A stretch of 64,000 nt of DNA from Acetatifactor muris (GTDB lineage Bacteria; Bacillota; Clostridia; Lachnospirales; Lachnospiraceae): contig NZ_JANJZD010000020.1 of assembly GCF_024623325.1 (NCBI RefSeq), forward strand, positions 55,904-119,903, in the 5' to 3' direction. Under the pieces are notes generated by a model that was not told the origin of the DNA, ran no database searches, and saw only the letters and a program-made list of their open reading frames with translations. How positions within the stretch are numbered: position 1 is the first letter of the stretch; each line of letters opens with the position of its first letter. The translations under genes and the position numbers were made by a program. Shown here in pieces: positions 53,294 to 61,479 of the stretch.

Positions 53294-53339
53294 GGTAAGA
53301 CGGGCCATATCATGGAGAAGCGATATGGCCCACCTTACC
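53294..53339. repeat. Large inverted repeat between convergent genes
   Basis: GGTAAG, 2 mismatched bases, GGGCCATATC (53302-53311), a 10-base loop, GATATGGCCC (53322-53331), 2 mismatched bases, CTTACC: a 16-bp stem. No T run is present. Its place between convergent stops suggests transcript-end protection or a terminator of the non-T type. Confidence 0.6.
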
Positions 53340-53382
53340 GAAATCTGTTGTGGGTGCGCTGAAAGCAGAAAATCGAGAAGTA

Positions 53383-54648
53383 TCATGCCTGTGACGCTCG
53401 ATAATGTGTTAATACTTTCTTCACCACAGCCCGGTTCTCCGTACCTTTTCCCTGTGTCCATGTGAGATCCGTTCTCCAGGGCACCGAGTAAGGGCCGTCG
53501 GGATTTGCCTTTAACTGCATAAAAATGGCTCTGCGCTGTTCTGTCCGCAGAGCAGCGTCCGGATCTCCGCTCTGCCTGCGCCAGGCTTCGTAACCGTCCA
53601 GGTAACTTTCCGCCATCTCATCCCAGGAGTGAAACTGCTGTTGGATGACCCTGCCGACCCGGCTGAATTCCTGGTCCAGTTCCTCCCTGTCGATCATTTT
53701 CACCAGATACATCATACCCAGCAGCTGGGTGGCACGGCACAGATCCCAGCCCGCGTACATGGTAGTCAGTTGCCCGGCATGCCGTTCCGTCAGCTCATGC
53801 ACTGTCTGAAGCCCATCCTGTCTGTTTCGAATATCCCACTGTTCTCCCAGGGCTACTTTTCGGAAGTTGGAAACAGCTTTCCGTTTCCCGTGTACACCTG
53901 TAATCAGAGGCCAGCCCTCCAGCATGGAGAAAGAATGCGCCCAGATGGCGAAGGTGGAAGCACACCAGCACTCCAGGTCATTGCGGGGAAGGAGGGGATC
54001 CCTTTTCCAGAAAAGCGCCGGTGCAAAACGCCGGCTGCGCACACCGATCACACGGTAAAGCAGCACAAAGACCACGTAAATCCATGCGGAAGCACTGCGG
54101 CCCAGCAATCTACCGTAATCTGACTCTTCCAGTACCGGCACATAATCCCCGTACATGTCTATGTAATGGTCTGTCAGTGTCATATTATCTTCAAATACCA
54201 TAACTTCATCCGGCGGCGTCCATTCTTTCCATACGCCTGTGGGCATGCGGTATTCGCCGGGCGTATCTGTCTCCTGGATTGCCTTTTTATTGATATGGGC
54301 GATCACTTTTTCACCGCTGGGCAGCTGTATGTAGTGGTAGAGCCGGTCGCCGCTGCGTATGGTGTCATGATTGATTACGACACCTTTTACGATCAGCGTA
54401 AAGGTATCCAGATTCTCCATATCAGCTATGGACTGTGCAAGGGAAACTTCCGCTCCGGCTTCGGTACCGGCTGCGCCTTCTTCCAGAGTAACATTCTTCT
54501 GATAGATTTTGTAAAAAAGGGGTCCCAGAAGGAACTCCACAGACAGTGACAGCGCTATCAGGGCAGGAAGCCACAGAAGCATCTGGTACATATTTGTGTT
54601 GAAACCGTATATATTTTTGTTAGAGAGTTTGTATGGGGCTGCGCTCAT
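53383..54648 (-). CDS. DUF1266 membrane protein
   Basis: 421 residues. TM1 (about 22-45), an extracytoplasmic domain of about 140 residues (including IQLPSGEKVIAHINKKAI), TM2 (about 188-204), then a cytoplasmic DUF1266 domain (about 225-395) with WCASTFAIWAHS and WDLCRATQLLGMMYLVKM. DUF1266 proteins are of unknown function and often occur in toxin or polymorphic-system neighbourhoods, but nothing of that kind is seen here. Convergent to the radical SAM gene. Confidence 0.8.
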   Translation of the reverse strand: MSAAPYKLSNKNIYGFNTNMYQMLLWLPALIALSLSVEFLLGPLFYKIYQKNVTLEEGAAGTEAGAEVSLAQSIADMENLDTFTLIVKGVVINHDTIRSGDRLYHYIQLPSGEKVIAHINKKAIQETDTPGEYRMPTGVWKEWTPPDEVMVFEDNMTLTDHYIDMYGDYVPVLEESDYGRLLGRSASAWIYVVFVLLYRVIGVRSRRFAPALFWKRDPLLPRNDLECWCASTFAIWAHSFSMLEGWPLITGVHGKRKAVSNFRKVALGEQWDIRNRQDGLQTVHELTERHAGQLTTMYAGWDLCRATQLLGMMYLVKMIDREELDQEFSRVGRVIQQQFHSWDEMAESYLDGYEAWRRQSGDPDAALRTEQRRAIFMQLKANPDGPYSVPWRTDLTWTQGKGTENRAVVKKVLTHYRASQA

Positions 54649-54719
54649 AGGATAATTACCTCATCTAAAAAATGTTTTATCTGCTCATTACCAGCACTTC
54701 AATTATACAGAAGAACACT

Positions 54720-54865
54720 CGCTTTTACAATAAAATTCTGCTTGTGTATTGCGGAGTTGAAATATTATGTTTTTCAGATAGCGTTTGAGTCGCTTTCCCC
54801 ATACACCGATAGGCTTTGTCGCTTTTTCGACTGGTTTCGTCATAAATGTACTTGTCCACTAAAAA
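54720..54865 (-). pseudogene. tnpV remnant (frameshifted)
   Basis: On the minus strand GGAGG is followed by a GTG-started stretch reading DKYIYDE, the start of TnpV-type proteins of mobilisable transposons. After a frameshift near 54822 the other frame reads TKPIGVWGKRLKRYL, matching the TnpV KPIGIWGQRHLRYLKEH region. The intervening WYELQGDYY part is missing and the frame soon decays. About 45 residues remain of the usual 110-130. It marks an old insertion at the edge of the AT-rich block. Confidence 0.65.
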
Positions 54866-55137
54866 ATCCTCCGTTATAATATATTCGCACATACATCACA
54901 GTTCTCCGATTTACCGGGGATTTCCGTGAACATGGCATTGTCGGAAGAAATGACAGGTTTGGACGTATGGTACGGAAATTCTACATACCAGCGGACACGC
55001 ATATGTGGAAACAATGGTGAAGCTGAGATAGTCCTTTGGCCTTTTTTAAATATAATAACTTTTTGATGATGAATATTCCCCAATATGATATGATAGATTT
55101 GCAACTGATTATTTACAAAATAGGAAATGAAGCTGTT
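54866..55137. other. Non-coding stretch before the flavin reductase gene
   Basis: AT-rich sequence. A minus-strand frame of 76 codons (54874-55104) exists but has no ribosome binding site and no recognisable domain. I see no confident gene or structure here. Confidence 0.4.
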
Positions 55138-55692
55138 ATGAAAACTTTGATATTAAATGGTTCTCCAAGAATAAATGGTGATACGAGCAGTCTGATTAAG
55201 AAATTTACCGAAAAAAAGATAGATAAATATAAAATTGTTGATGCATATAGATGTAATATTTCGGCTTGCATTGATTGTCGGAACTGTTGGAAAAATAGCG
55301 GCTGCTCAATAAATGATGAAATGCAGGATATATATAAATACATACAGGAATGCGATAACATTTTAATTGCTTCACCGCTCTATTTTTCGGAGTTGACCGG
55401 AAAATTATTAGATGTTGGAAGCAGACTTCAAACATATTTTTGCGCTAGATTTTTTAGGAATGAAAAGCCTATTGCAAAATCTAAGAAAGGAGCAGTTATA
55501 TTAGTTGGAGGTGGTGACGGTCATATAGACAAAGCATACAGTACAGCATGTACGCTTTTACATCATATGAACTGCAGCGACATTCATGAAGTTGTATATA
55601 GCCATAACACTAATACAAGACCTGCAATAAATGACAAAAACACACTTATGGGATTAAATAGTATATATGATTTTTTTATGAATAACGAATAA
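55138..55692 (+). CDS. NADPH-dependent FMN reductase-like flavodoxin protein
   Basis: 184 residues from ATG 55138 (AGGA 12 bases upstream; the first 34 codons of the longer frame are not conserved). The FMN-binding start TLILNGSPRINGDTSSL is typical of the NADPH-dependent FMN reductase/iron-sulfur flavoprotein group. ISACIDCRNCWKNSGCSINDEM carries the four-Cys cluster of iron-sulfur flavoproteins, and LIASPLYFSELTG follows. The gene is clearly more AT-rich than those at 39-54 kb, which suggests transfer. It starts a run of four genes on the plus strand. Confidence 0.85.
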   Translation: MKTLILNGSPRINGDTSSLIKKFTEKKIDKYKIVDAYRCNISACIDCRNCWKNSGCSINDEMQDIYKYIQECDNILIASPLYFSELTGKLLDVGSRLQTYFCARFFRNEKPIAKSKKGAVILVGGGDGHIDKAYSTACTLLHHMNCSDIHEVVYSHNTNTRPAINDKNTLMGLNSIYDFFMNNE

Positions 55693-55737
55693 GCCAAGTT
55701 GTTTTTACAGAGTGGATTCAATGTGGAGGTAAATTAC

Positions 55738-56478
55738 ATGAAAATACCAAAAATGATATTGTTTGATTATGGTCAGACACTGATTGCAGAACAGAAATTT
55801 GATGGCGTAAAGGGAACAGAGGCTGTCTTACAGTATGCTACGAGAAATAAGTATCATTTGTCGGCAGAGCAGGTGCAAGCTAAAGCAAATGAAATCAAGC
55901 GGGAATATATGGAAGAAATGCATTCCATAGGGAGATTTGATCCTGAAAAAAGACACTTATTTCAGATAGAGATACCCAATACAATGTTTACGCCTTACCT
56001 TTATGAATCGCAGGGAATAGAGATTGCATTAAGCAACTCTGAAATTGATACCGTATTCTGGAATGCCGCTGCTCCGGGAGTGCCGACAGAGGGTATCCAA
56101 GATTTTTTGGGATATTTGAAAAATAAAGGGATCCGCACAGGCGTAATCAGCAATATTTCTTATGCCCCTTCTGTGGTTGCAGAACGTATCAACAGACTGC
56201 TTCCGGAAAATGCTTTTGAATTTATAATTACCTCAAGCAATTATATCTTCCGTAAGCCGAACAAAAGAATATTCGATTTGGCTTTGGAAAAAGCTGGATT
56301 AGAGCCGGATGAAGTCTGGTATATCGGAGACCAGTATGAATGCGATGTAAAAGGCGCTTTAAATGCCGGTCTTCTGCCAATATGGTACATAGGGGCGATT
56401 GATCTGCCTTACACAGAAGATATAAATATCTTGACGGTAAAGACTTGGAATGAAATAGAGCGGTACATGGAGGGATAG
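55738..56478 (+). CDS. HAD-family hydrolase
   Basis: 246 residues from ATG 55738 with GGAGG 9 bases upstream. Motif I is FDYGQTLIA, where the usual second Asp (DxD) is Gly, so the general acid is not in its standard place. Motif II is GVISNIS, then RKPNKRIF (motif III Lys) and YIGDQYECDVKGA (motif IV). It is close to phosphatases of the HAD IA group; the altered motif I suggests a different acid or a non-phosphatase role. It ends 3 bases before the Nudix gene. Confidence 0.83.
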   Translation: MKIPKMILFDYGQTLIAEQKFDGVKGTEAVLQYATRNKYHLSAEQVQAKANEIKREYMEEMHSIGRFDPEKRHLFQIEIPNTMFTPYLYESQGIEIALSNSEIDTVFWNAAAPGVPTEGIQDFLGYLKNKGIRTGVISNISYAPSVVAERINRLLPENAFEFIITSSNYIFRKPNKRIFDLALEKAGLEPDEVWYIGDQYECDVKGALNAGLLPIWYIGAIDLPYTEDINILTVKTWNEIERYMEG

Positions 56479-56481
56479 CGT

Positions 56482-56931
56482 GTGCAGAGAACAGAAAATG
56501 CCGAATTAACGGTTTTATGCCTGATTCATCGAAATGATAATTACCTTCTACAAAACAGATTAAAAGATGATTGGAAAGGTTGGACTTTGCCCGGAGGACA
56601 TATTGAAAAAAATGAATCTATCATAGATGCTGTCATTCGGGAAATGAAAGAGGAAACCGGACTTGATATTCAGAATCCAAAATTATGTGGAATTAAGCAA
56701 TTTCCCATTGAGAATGGGCGGTACATTGTATTTTTATTTCATACAGACGAATTTCTCGGAGAAGTAACATCATCAGAGGAGGGAGAAATGGTTTGGGTAA
56801 AAAAGTCAGACCTGTCAAAGATGAATACTGTAAATGACTTACCGCCACTTCTTCAAGTCATGGAAGATGATAATTTAACGGAATTTCAATATGTAATTGA
56901 AAACGGTAAATGGAATGTGATTATTAAATGA
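56482..56931 (+). CDS. Nudix hydrolase (8-oxo-dGTP diphosphatase-like)
   Basis: 149 residues from GTG 56482, 3 bases after the HAD stop; AGGGA precedes it. The Nudix box GGHIEKNESIIDAVIREMKE followed by ETG lies at about 41-63. Such proteins hydrolyse nucleoside-diphosphate derivatives, often damaged nucleotides, in a Mg2+-dependent way. The close junction with the HAD phosphatase hints at a shared nucleotide-sanitising or salvage role, which is inference. Confidence 0.9.
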   Translation: MQRTENAELTVLCLIHRNDNYLLQNRLKDDWKGWTLPGGHIEKNESIIDAVIREMKEETGLDIQNPKLCGIKQFPIENGRYIVFLFHTDEFLGEVTSSEEGEMVWVKKSDLSKMNTVNDLPPLLQVMEDDNLTEFQYVIENGKWNVIIK

Positions 56932-56943
56932 AAGGATCTTCTT

Positions 56944-57744
56944 ATGGGAAAACTAAATGCTGACGGAACAGAGATACAAGTCTTACAGATTGAAGAAGAC
57001 GATTATATTTCTTTAACGGATATGGTAAGGAAAATTGACAACGGACCTGCCCTGATAGAAAAATGGCTGCGCAACAAGAATACAATAGAATTTCTTGGCA
57101 TATGGGAAGAAATGTATAATGTAGATTTTAATGTTGCTGCCTATGAAGAAATCATGCTGGAAGCGGGATTAAACCGCTTTATTATGTCGGTTAAGCAGTG
57201 GGTTTCCCGCACAAATTCAAAGGGTATTGTGGCAAAGGCAGGACGGTATGGAGGGACATACGCATATAAAGATATTGCATTTGAGTTTGCAAGCTGGGTA
57301 TCTCCACAATTCAAATTATATCTTATCAAGGAATTTGAACGGCTAAAGAAAGAAGAACAGGCTCTGCTTGGATGGAGTGCCAAAAGGGAATTGGCAAAAA
57401 TTAATTATCGGATACATACTGATGCGATTAAGGTCAATCTTATTCCACCGGAACTTACGCCGCAGCAGACTTCTATCATCTACGCTTCGGAGGCTGACGT
57501 GCTGAATATGGCTTTATTTGGTATGACAGCAAAGCAATGGCGGGATAAAAATCCTGATAAAAAGGGCAATATCAGGGATTATGCGAGCATAAATGAATTG
57601 ATATGCCTGTCAAATATGGAAAACATTAATGCGGTGTTGATTGAAGATGGGCTGAACCAGAAAGAACGCTTAATAAAGCTTAACAAGATTGCCATACATC
57701 AGATGTCTATTTTGGAAGAACAGACTACAAAGATTTTGAAGTGA
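56944..57744 (+). CDS. KilA-N domain protein (phage-type)
   Basis: 266 residues. The KilA-N domain covers about residues 10-145 with YISLTDMVRKI, IEKWLRNKNTIEFL, GRYGGTYAYKDIAFEFASW and SPQFKLYLIKEFERL. KilA-N proteins are phage or plasmid DNA-binding proteins. The C-terminal 120 residues are helical, with no motif I recognise. AAAGGATCTTCTT precedes the ATG and a perfect 30-base palindromic terminator follows. Phage or mobile-element origin is likely. Confidence 0.88.
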   Translation: MGKLNADGTEIQVLQIEEDDYISLTDMVRKIDNGPALIEKWLRNKNTIEFLGIWEEMYNVDFNVAAYEEIMLEAGLNRFIMSVKQWVSRTNSKGIVAKAGRYGGTYAYKDIAFEFASWVSPQFKLYLIKEFERLKKEEQALLGWSAKRELAKINYRIHTDAIKVNLIPPELTPQQTSIIYASEADVLNMALFGMTAKQWRDKNPDKKGNIRDYASINELICLSNMENINAVLIEDGLNQKERLIKLNKIAIHQMSILEEQTTKILK

Positions 57745-57774
57745 TTTAATTCCCCCGAATTCGGGGGAATTAAA
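57745..57774. terminator. Perfect bidirectional terminator
   Basis: TTTAATTCCCCCGAA (57745-57759) followed directly by its reverse complement (57760-57774). The right side of the loopless palindrome continues with AAAA, serving the minus-strand gene too. Confidence 0.75.
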
Positions 57775-57775
57775 A

Positions 57776-58015
57776 TTACCACAGTTCAAGGCTGTCTTCC
57801 GCATCCACCCACATCTGCATATTTCCTTCAAGATACAATCTTGCATATTCAAGTGGTTCATCTATTGTCAGAGCATTTAAGGCACATTCAGAGCAGGGAG
57901 TAGTTTTCAATCCTTCTTCTGCTTTATTGCAGTCTATCCGTAAAAAGTAGCCTGCATAAGTATATATGTCAATGCTGTTATGGTGGATATTGTATGTTGC
58001 GTAAATCATATTCAT
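57776..58015 (-). CDS. Small protein, DUF6061-like
   Basis: 79 residues starting at MNMIYATYNIHHNS, with AGAGGA 7 bases upstream; the longer frame to 58057 lacks this site. The C-terminal part, LEYARLYLEGNMQMW, and the acidic pattern recall DUF6061 proteins found in mobile elements of Clostridia, from memory. It converges on the KilA-N gene across the palindromic terminator. Function unknown. Confidence 0.6.
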   Translation of the reverse strand: MNMIYATYNIHHNSIDIYTYAGYFLRIDCNKAEEGLKTTPCSECALNALTIDEPLEYARLYLEGNMQMWVDAEDSLELW

Positions 58016-58366
58016 TTTATCTGTCCTCTTTTCATTGAGTTTTTGAAAGCATTTCAATCAGTTTACCAATTTCCATATATTTCGTGTTATAATGTTTTAT
58101 GTGATTTTGTTTTCCTCATTAGGGTTCGTAATACCCTGTGAGAAGATATAATACAAGGGAAACTATAAGGGAAAGCTCACCTGCGATAAACTTAGTGTTT
58201 TCAAGGGTTAGCGGAAAATTTAATATCAAAATATAACAGCTAATATTTTCCTTAAAATCATCAAATCACAATCGGAATTTGTGTATACATTTTTAATTGT
58301 CACACGAAATCCAAATGAAGGGGAACTACAGCTGGCGCCCTGTGACTATAATGGAGGAGAAGCAAA
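58016..58366. other. AT-rich non-coding region
   Basis: About 350 bases. There is a GGAAAAT/ATTTTCC inverted repeat (58213-58219 with 58245-58251, 7 bp), a TATAAT-like element at 58151-58156, and GGAGGAGAAGC before the phosphatase fragment. No gene was found in either direction. Confidence 0.45.
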
Positions 58367-58576
58367 ATGAGTACATATGTTATCAGCGACATCCACGGAT
58401 GCTGCAATGAGTTCCTCTCCATGCTCGAAAAAATCCGCTTTTCAGAATCGGACAACTTGATTCTGGCGGGGGATTATATCGACAGGGGAAAGCAAAGCTA
58501 TGAGATGTTAAAGTGGCTGGAACAGTGTCCGCCAAATGTCCTGCTTCTGCGTGGAAACCATGAGGAAGAAATATAA
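58367..58576 (+). pseudogene. Truncated metallophosphoesterase (PP2A-like)
   Basis: 69 residues remain of a calcineurin-type phosphatase of normal length above 200. Motifs YVISDIHGC, GDYIDRG and LRGNHEEE are intact and match the N-terminal metal sites, after which a stop occurs at once. The rest of the domain, with the two later His motifs, is not found downstream. GGAGGAGAAGC precedes the ATG. The piece cannot be an active enzyme. Confidence 0.8.
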
Positions 58577-58577
58577 T

Positions 58578-58751
58578 ATGGAAGTGATAGAATTAAGCCA
58601 AACTGACCGTCAGCTTTTGCTGTATACTATAACCTATAATAATTACCAGCGACGCTACAAAATGTGGGAGGGAAGTTATTTAAGAGAAGATTTTGGTGTA
58701 TTTCTAAAAGACGGGAAATTAATGCGCCATATGGGGTTTGATTTATATTGA
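58578..58751 (+). CDS. Possible small ORF of unknown function
   Basis: 57 residues starting at MEVIELSQTDRQLLLY, directly behind the phosphatase fragment. The ribosome binding site GAGGA is about 12 bases upstream, longer than usual. It may be the leftover of another gene rather than a real one. No family is recognised. Confidence 0.3.
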   Translation: MEVIELSQTDRQLLLYTITYNNYQRRYKMWEGSYLREDFGVFLKDGKLMRHMGFDLY

Positions 58752-58763
58752 GCGACACCAATA

Positions 58764-59021
58764 GAAATATGTGATAGTTACACCGGGTGGAACCGTGCGA
58801 TACGATGTACCGATTATGAAAGTACAGACGTATTCGATTGACGATATTTTTGAAAAACGCCTGCTGATGCTGATTCCGTTTTATATTTTTGCACATGAGA
58901 AAAGTTTTCCAGAGTATAATAGTAATGAGCAGAAGCTGGAAGAATTAAAAGCAGAGTATCAGGTCATCATAGAAAGACTTAATAGACTGGAACAGCAGGA
59001 AGTTATCGGAGCATTTGACAA
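58764..59021. repeat. Direct repeat, copy A (Rpn gene duplicate)
   Basis: These 258 bases match 63743-64000 with a single difference (A at 58808, G at 63787); the second copy continues beyond the window. The similarity begins abruptly at GAAATATGTGATAG, so the left end of copy A is a deletion or recombination junction. Confidence 0.95.
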
Positions 59022-59313
59022 GCGGACGATTATAGAACTTTCCAATGATGTGATTAAAGAAATTGCACAGAAGTATGAGAATGTGCGGAAAGGCGTAGGT
59101 GATATGATGAGCGGAGCGTTGATTGAAACAGAAGCAAGAACTATTTTAATGCAGGGAATAAAGGAAGGAAAGAGTCAGGGGATTAGCGAAACCAAAAAGC
59201 TGACGGCGCTGAAGCTATTGAAGAGAGGAAAACTTACAGTTGAGGAGATTGCAGAAGATACAGAGCTTAGTGTTGCAGAAGTAGAGCAGCTTGCAGGATT
59301 TCAGACAGTGTAA
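58764..59313 (+). pseudogene. 5'-truncated Rpn-family PD-(D/E)XK nuclease/transposase
   Basis: Encodes the C-terminal part of a recombination-promoting nuclease (Rpn, PD-(D/E)XK family transposase), reading VIVTPGGTVRYDVPIMKVQTY onward. The N-terminal nuclease domain seen at 63351-63740 is missing. After a coiled-coil region, the C-terminal helix-turn-helix-like KLLKRGKLTVEEIAEDTEL is present. A GTG at 58771 could start translation, but the catalytic domain is absent. Confidence 0.88.
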
Positions 59314-59358
59314 AACGATAATGAGGAAAATTTTATATTGTGGTTATAAAGCAGAGAA

Positions 59359-59625
59359 ATGCGAGGAGATTCAGGCTTGCTTCTCTGCTTTTTCTGTATT
59401 CAGGAGAATACAGAACTATTATATGTGGATGGGAAAGAGGCGGAAATAAAGTTAATTTTCGATGCATTCATCGGGGTGGAGCTGACAGAAGGGGAACACG
59501 AGATAGAAATGTTATATTCGCCCTGGCATGTATACCTGGCAGGGATTCTCTCATTGCTGGGAATGAGTATATTTGGGGTGATTTGTATATCGGAGGGCAA
59601 AAATATAACAAGGTGGAATCTTTGA
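59359..59625 (+). pseudogene. C-terminal fragment of a YfhO-like membrane protein
   Basis: Only about 75 residues are recognisable: ENTELLYVDGKEAEIK, then FDAFIGVELTEGEHEIEMLY and one membrane helix (YLAGILSLLGMSIFGVI). This matches the end of YfhO-type membrane proteins, which are 700-900 residues long and act in glycosylation of wall polymers. The start codon and remainder are absent. Another piece of local debris. Confidence 0.6.
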
Positions 59626-59762
59626 GAGAAAATCGGGGAGAAAAAGCGTCATTATTTCAAGGAGAAAAGTAAATAGATGAAAGTACTGGAAATTGCAGAA
59701 GGAGTAGTGTAGTATAAAAGTAAATTGAGCAAACAGTACTATTATGAAAAGGAGCGTGCCGC

Positions 59763-61466
59763 ATGTCTTATGTAAATCTGCCATATGGGATGGATGACTT
59801 CGAAAAGGTTCGTATAAGTAACTGCTATTATATTGATAAGACTGCGTTCATAAGAGAACTGTTAAATGAAACTTTTGAAGTTAATCTGATAACGCGGCCA
59901 AGACGTTTCGGCAAGACATTAATCATGAGTATGCTTGCCGCTTTTTTTGATATTCGCAGGGACAGCCGGGAGATTTTTGAGGGGCTGGAAATTACTGCAG
60001 ACAGGGAATTCTGTGATAAATGGATGAATCAGTGGCCGGTGCTTTTTCTGACGCTGAAGGATGTGGATGGAGACAATTTTGAGAATGCACATGATATGTT
60101 AAAGTACGCGATTTCTTCTCTGTGCATCGAACATGCCTATCTGGGGGACAGCGAGAATGTGGATAGTGCGGACAGGATCTCTTTTGCGAAGTTGAAGAAT
60201 CGCAGTGGGTCGGATACAGATACACAGAGCGCACTGCATATTTTAACCTGCATGATGAAAGCACACTATGGGAGAAATGTGATTCTTCTGATCGATGAAT
60301 ATGATGTTCCTCTGGCAAAAGCCAGCGACAATGGGTACTACAGGGATATGCTGAATGTGGTGAAAAGGCTTTTGGGTATGGCCTGGAAGACAAACCTGGC
60401 GCTTCAGTTTGCGGTGGTTACCGGTTGCATGAGACTTGCGAAAGAAAGTATTTTTACCGGTTCCAATAATTTCATTTCCAATTCTATATCAGACAGACGG
60501 TATAACAGATATTTTGGTTTTACAGAAAAGGAAGTGTGTAGGTTGCTGGCCGACGCAGGTTATATGCCGGAACTGCCGGAAATGAAGAGGTGGTATGACG
60601 GATATCGTTTCGGCGGAAGAGAGGTTTATTGCCCGTGGGATGTGATTAACCACGTGCGTGCACTGATGGAGGACAAACAGGCAAGGCCGGGAAACCATTG
60701 GCTGGATACCAGCCACAATAATATCATTAGAAAGTTTATTGAATTGCCTGGCATGAATGTGGGCAGAAAATTTGAGATTCTTTTGGGGGGCGGTGTGATT
60801 CGGGAGGCAGTCAGAGAGGATTTGACATACGATATCGCCCATTCTTCGGAAGATAATATCTGGAGCATTTTATACCTGACAGGGTATCTGACACAGGCAC
60901 AGCCTCAGGAAAACGCAAATGATTCGAATGTTGCTGAGGACAGTATGGCATTATGCATTCCAAATGAAGAGGTAAAGTCCGTTTTTGGACTGACGGTGAA
61001 GCAATGGTTTGAGGAAAAGGTGCGGACAGAAGACAGACGTGAGTTCTTCCAAAACTGGTGGGAGGGGAAAGATGAAAATCTGACACAGGATATTTCGGAT
61101 ATTCTGTTTGGCACTATCAGTTATTTTGACTATAAAGAAGATTACTACCATGCGTTTGTAACGGGGCTGTTCTCTGGAGTCGGGTATGATGTAAAGTCCA
61201 ATTCAGAGCAGGGAACAGGGCGTGCGGATATCATCGTGCGGGATCAGCGCTGCAGAAGAGCACTTGTCATAGAAGTTAAGTGGTCAGGAAAGAAAAGCTC
61301 GAATCTGAAAAAGGAATGCGAAGAAGCATTGAAACAGATTATTGAAAATCAGTATACAAAACAGCTTCAGCTGGAAGGATATAAAACGATTCTCTGTTAT
61401 GGAGCAGCGTTTCAGGGAAAGGAATGTCTGATACAGGTCGAAGGATTTTCAGAAGGCACGCGGTAA
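59763..61466 (+). CDS. AAA-ATPase-like protein with C-terminal PD-(D/E)XK nuclease domain
   Basis: 567 residues. The N-terminal AAA-ATPase-like domain has Walker A RPRRFGKT (45-52) and Walker B VILLIDEYDVPL (about 172-183), the typical form in this family. The C-terminal domain (DUF1703-type, about 450-560) has GRADIIV and LVIEVKW, the D and ExK of a PD-(D/E)XK nuclease. These proteins are abundant in gut anaerobes and are thought to be mobile-element or defence-related. AAGGAG lies 8 bases before the ATG. A terminator follows. Confidence 0.9.
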   Translation: MSYVNLPYGMDDFEKVRISNCYYIDKTAFIRELLNETFEVNLITRPRRFGKTLIMSMLAAFFDIRRDSREIFEGLEITADREFCDKWMNQWPVLFLTLKDVDGDNFENAHDMLKYAISSLCIEHAYLGDSENVDSADRISFAKLKNRSGSDTDTQSALHILTCMMKAHYGRNVILLIDEYDVPLAKASDNGYYRDMLNVVKRLLGMAWKTNLALQFAVVTGCMRLAKESIFTGSNNFISNSISDRRYNRYFGFTEKEVCRLLADAGYMPELPEMKRWYDGYRFGGREVYCPWDVINHVRALMEDKQARPGNHWLDTSHNNIIRKFIELPGMNVGRKFEILLGGGVIREAVREDLTYDIAHSSEDNIWSILYLTGYLTQAQPQENANDSNVAEDSMALCIPNEEVKSVFGLTVKQWFEEKVRTEDRREFFQNWWEGKDENLTQDISDILFGTISYFDYKEDYYHAFVTGLFSGVGYDVKSNSEQGTGRADIIVRDQRCRRALVIEVKWSGKKSSNLKKECEEALKQIIENQYTKQLQLEGYKTILCYGAAFQGKECLIQVEGFSEGTR

Positions 61467-61479
61467 AAATGCGTGCCTT
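61453..61479. terminator. Terminator between convergent genes
   Basis: AAGGCACGC (61453-61461) with GCGTGCCTT (61471-61479), a perfect 9-bp stem with a 9-base loop. It overlaps the last codons of both genes. T residues on the far side are few. Confidence 0.65.

Noticed and set aside
54874..55104. A 76-codon minus-strand frame before the flavin reductase gene
   Set aside because: No ribosome binding site, no recognisable domain, and it crosses the upstream region of a well-supported gene.
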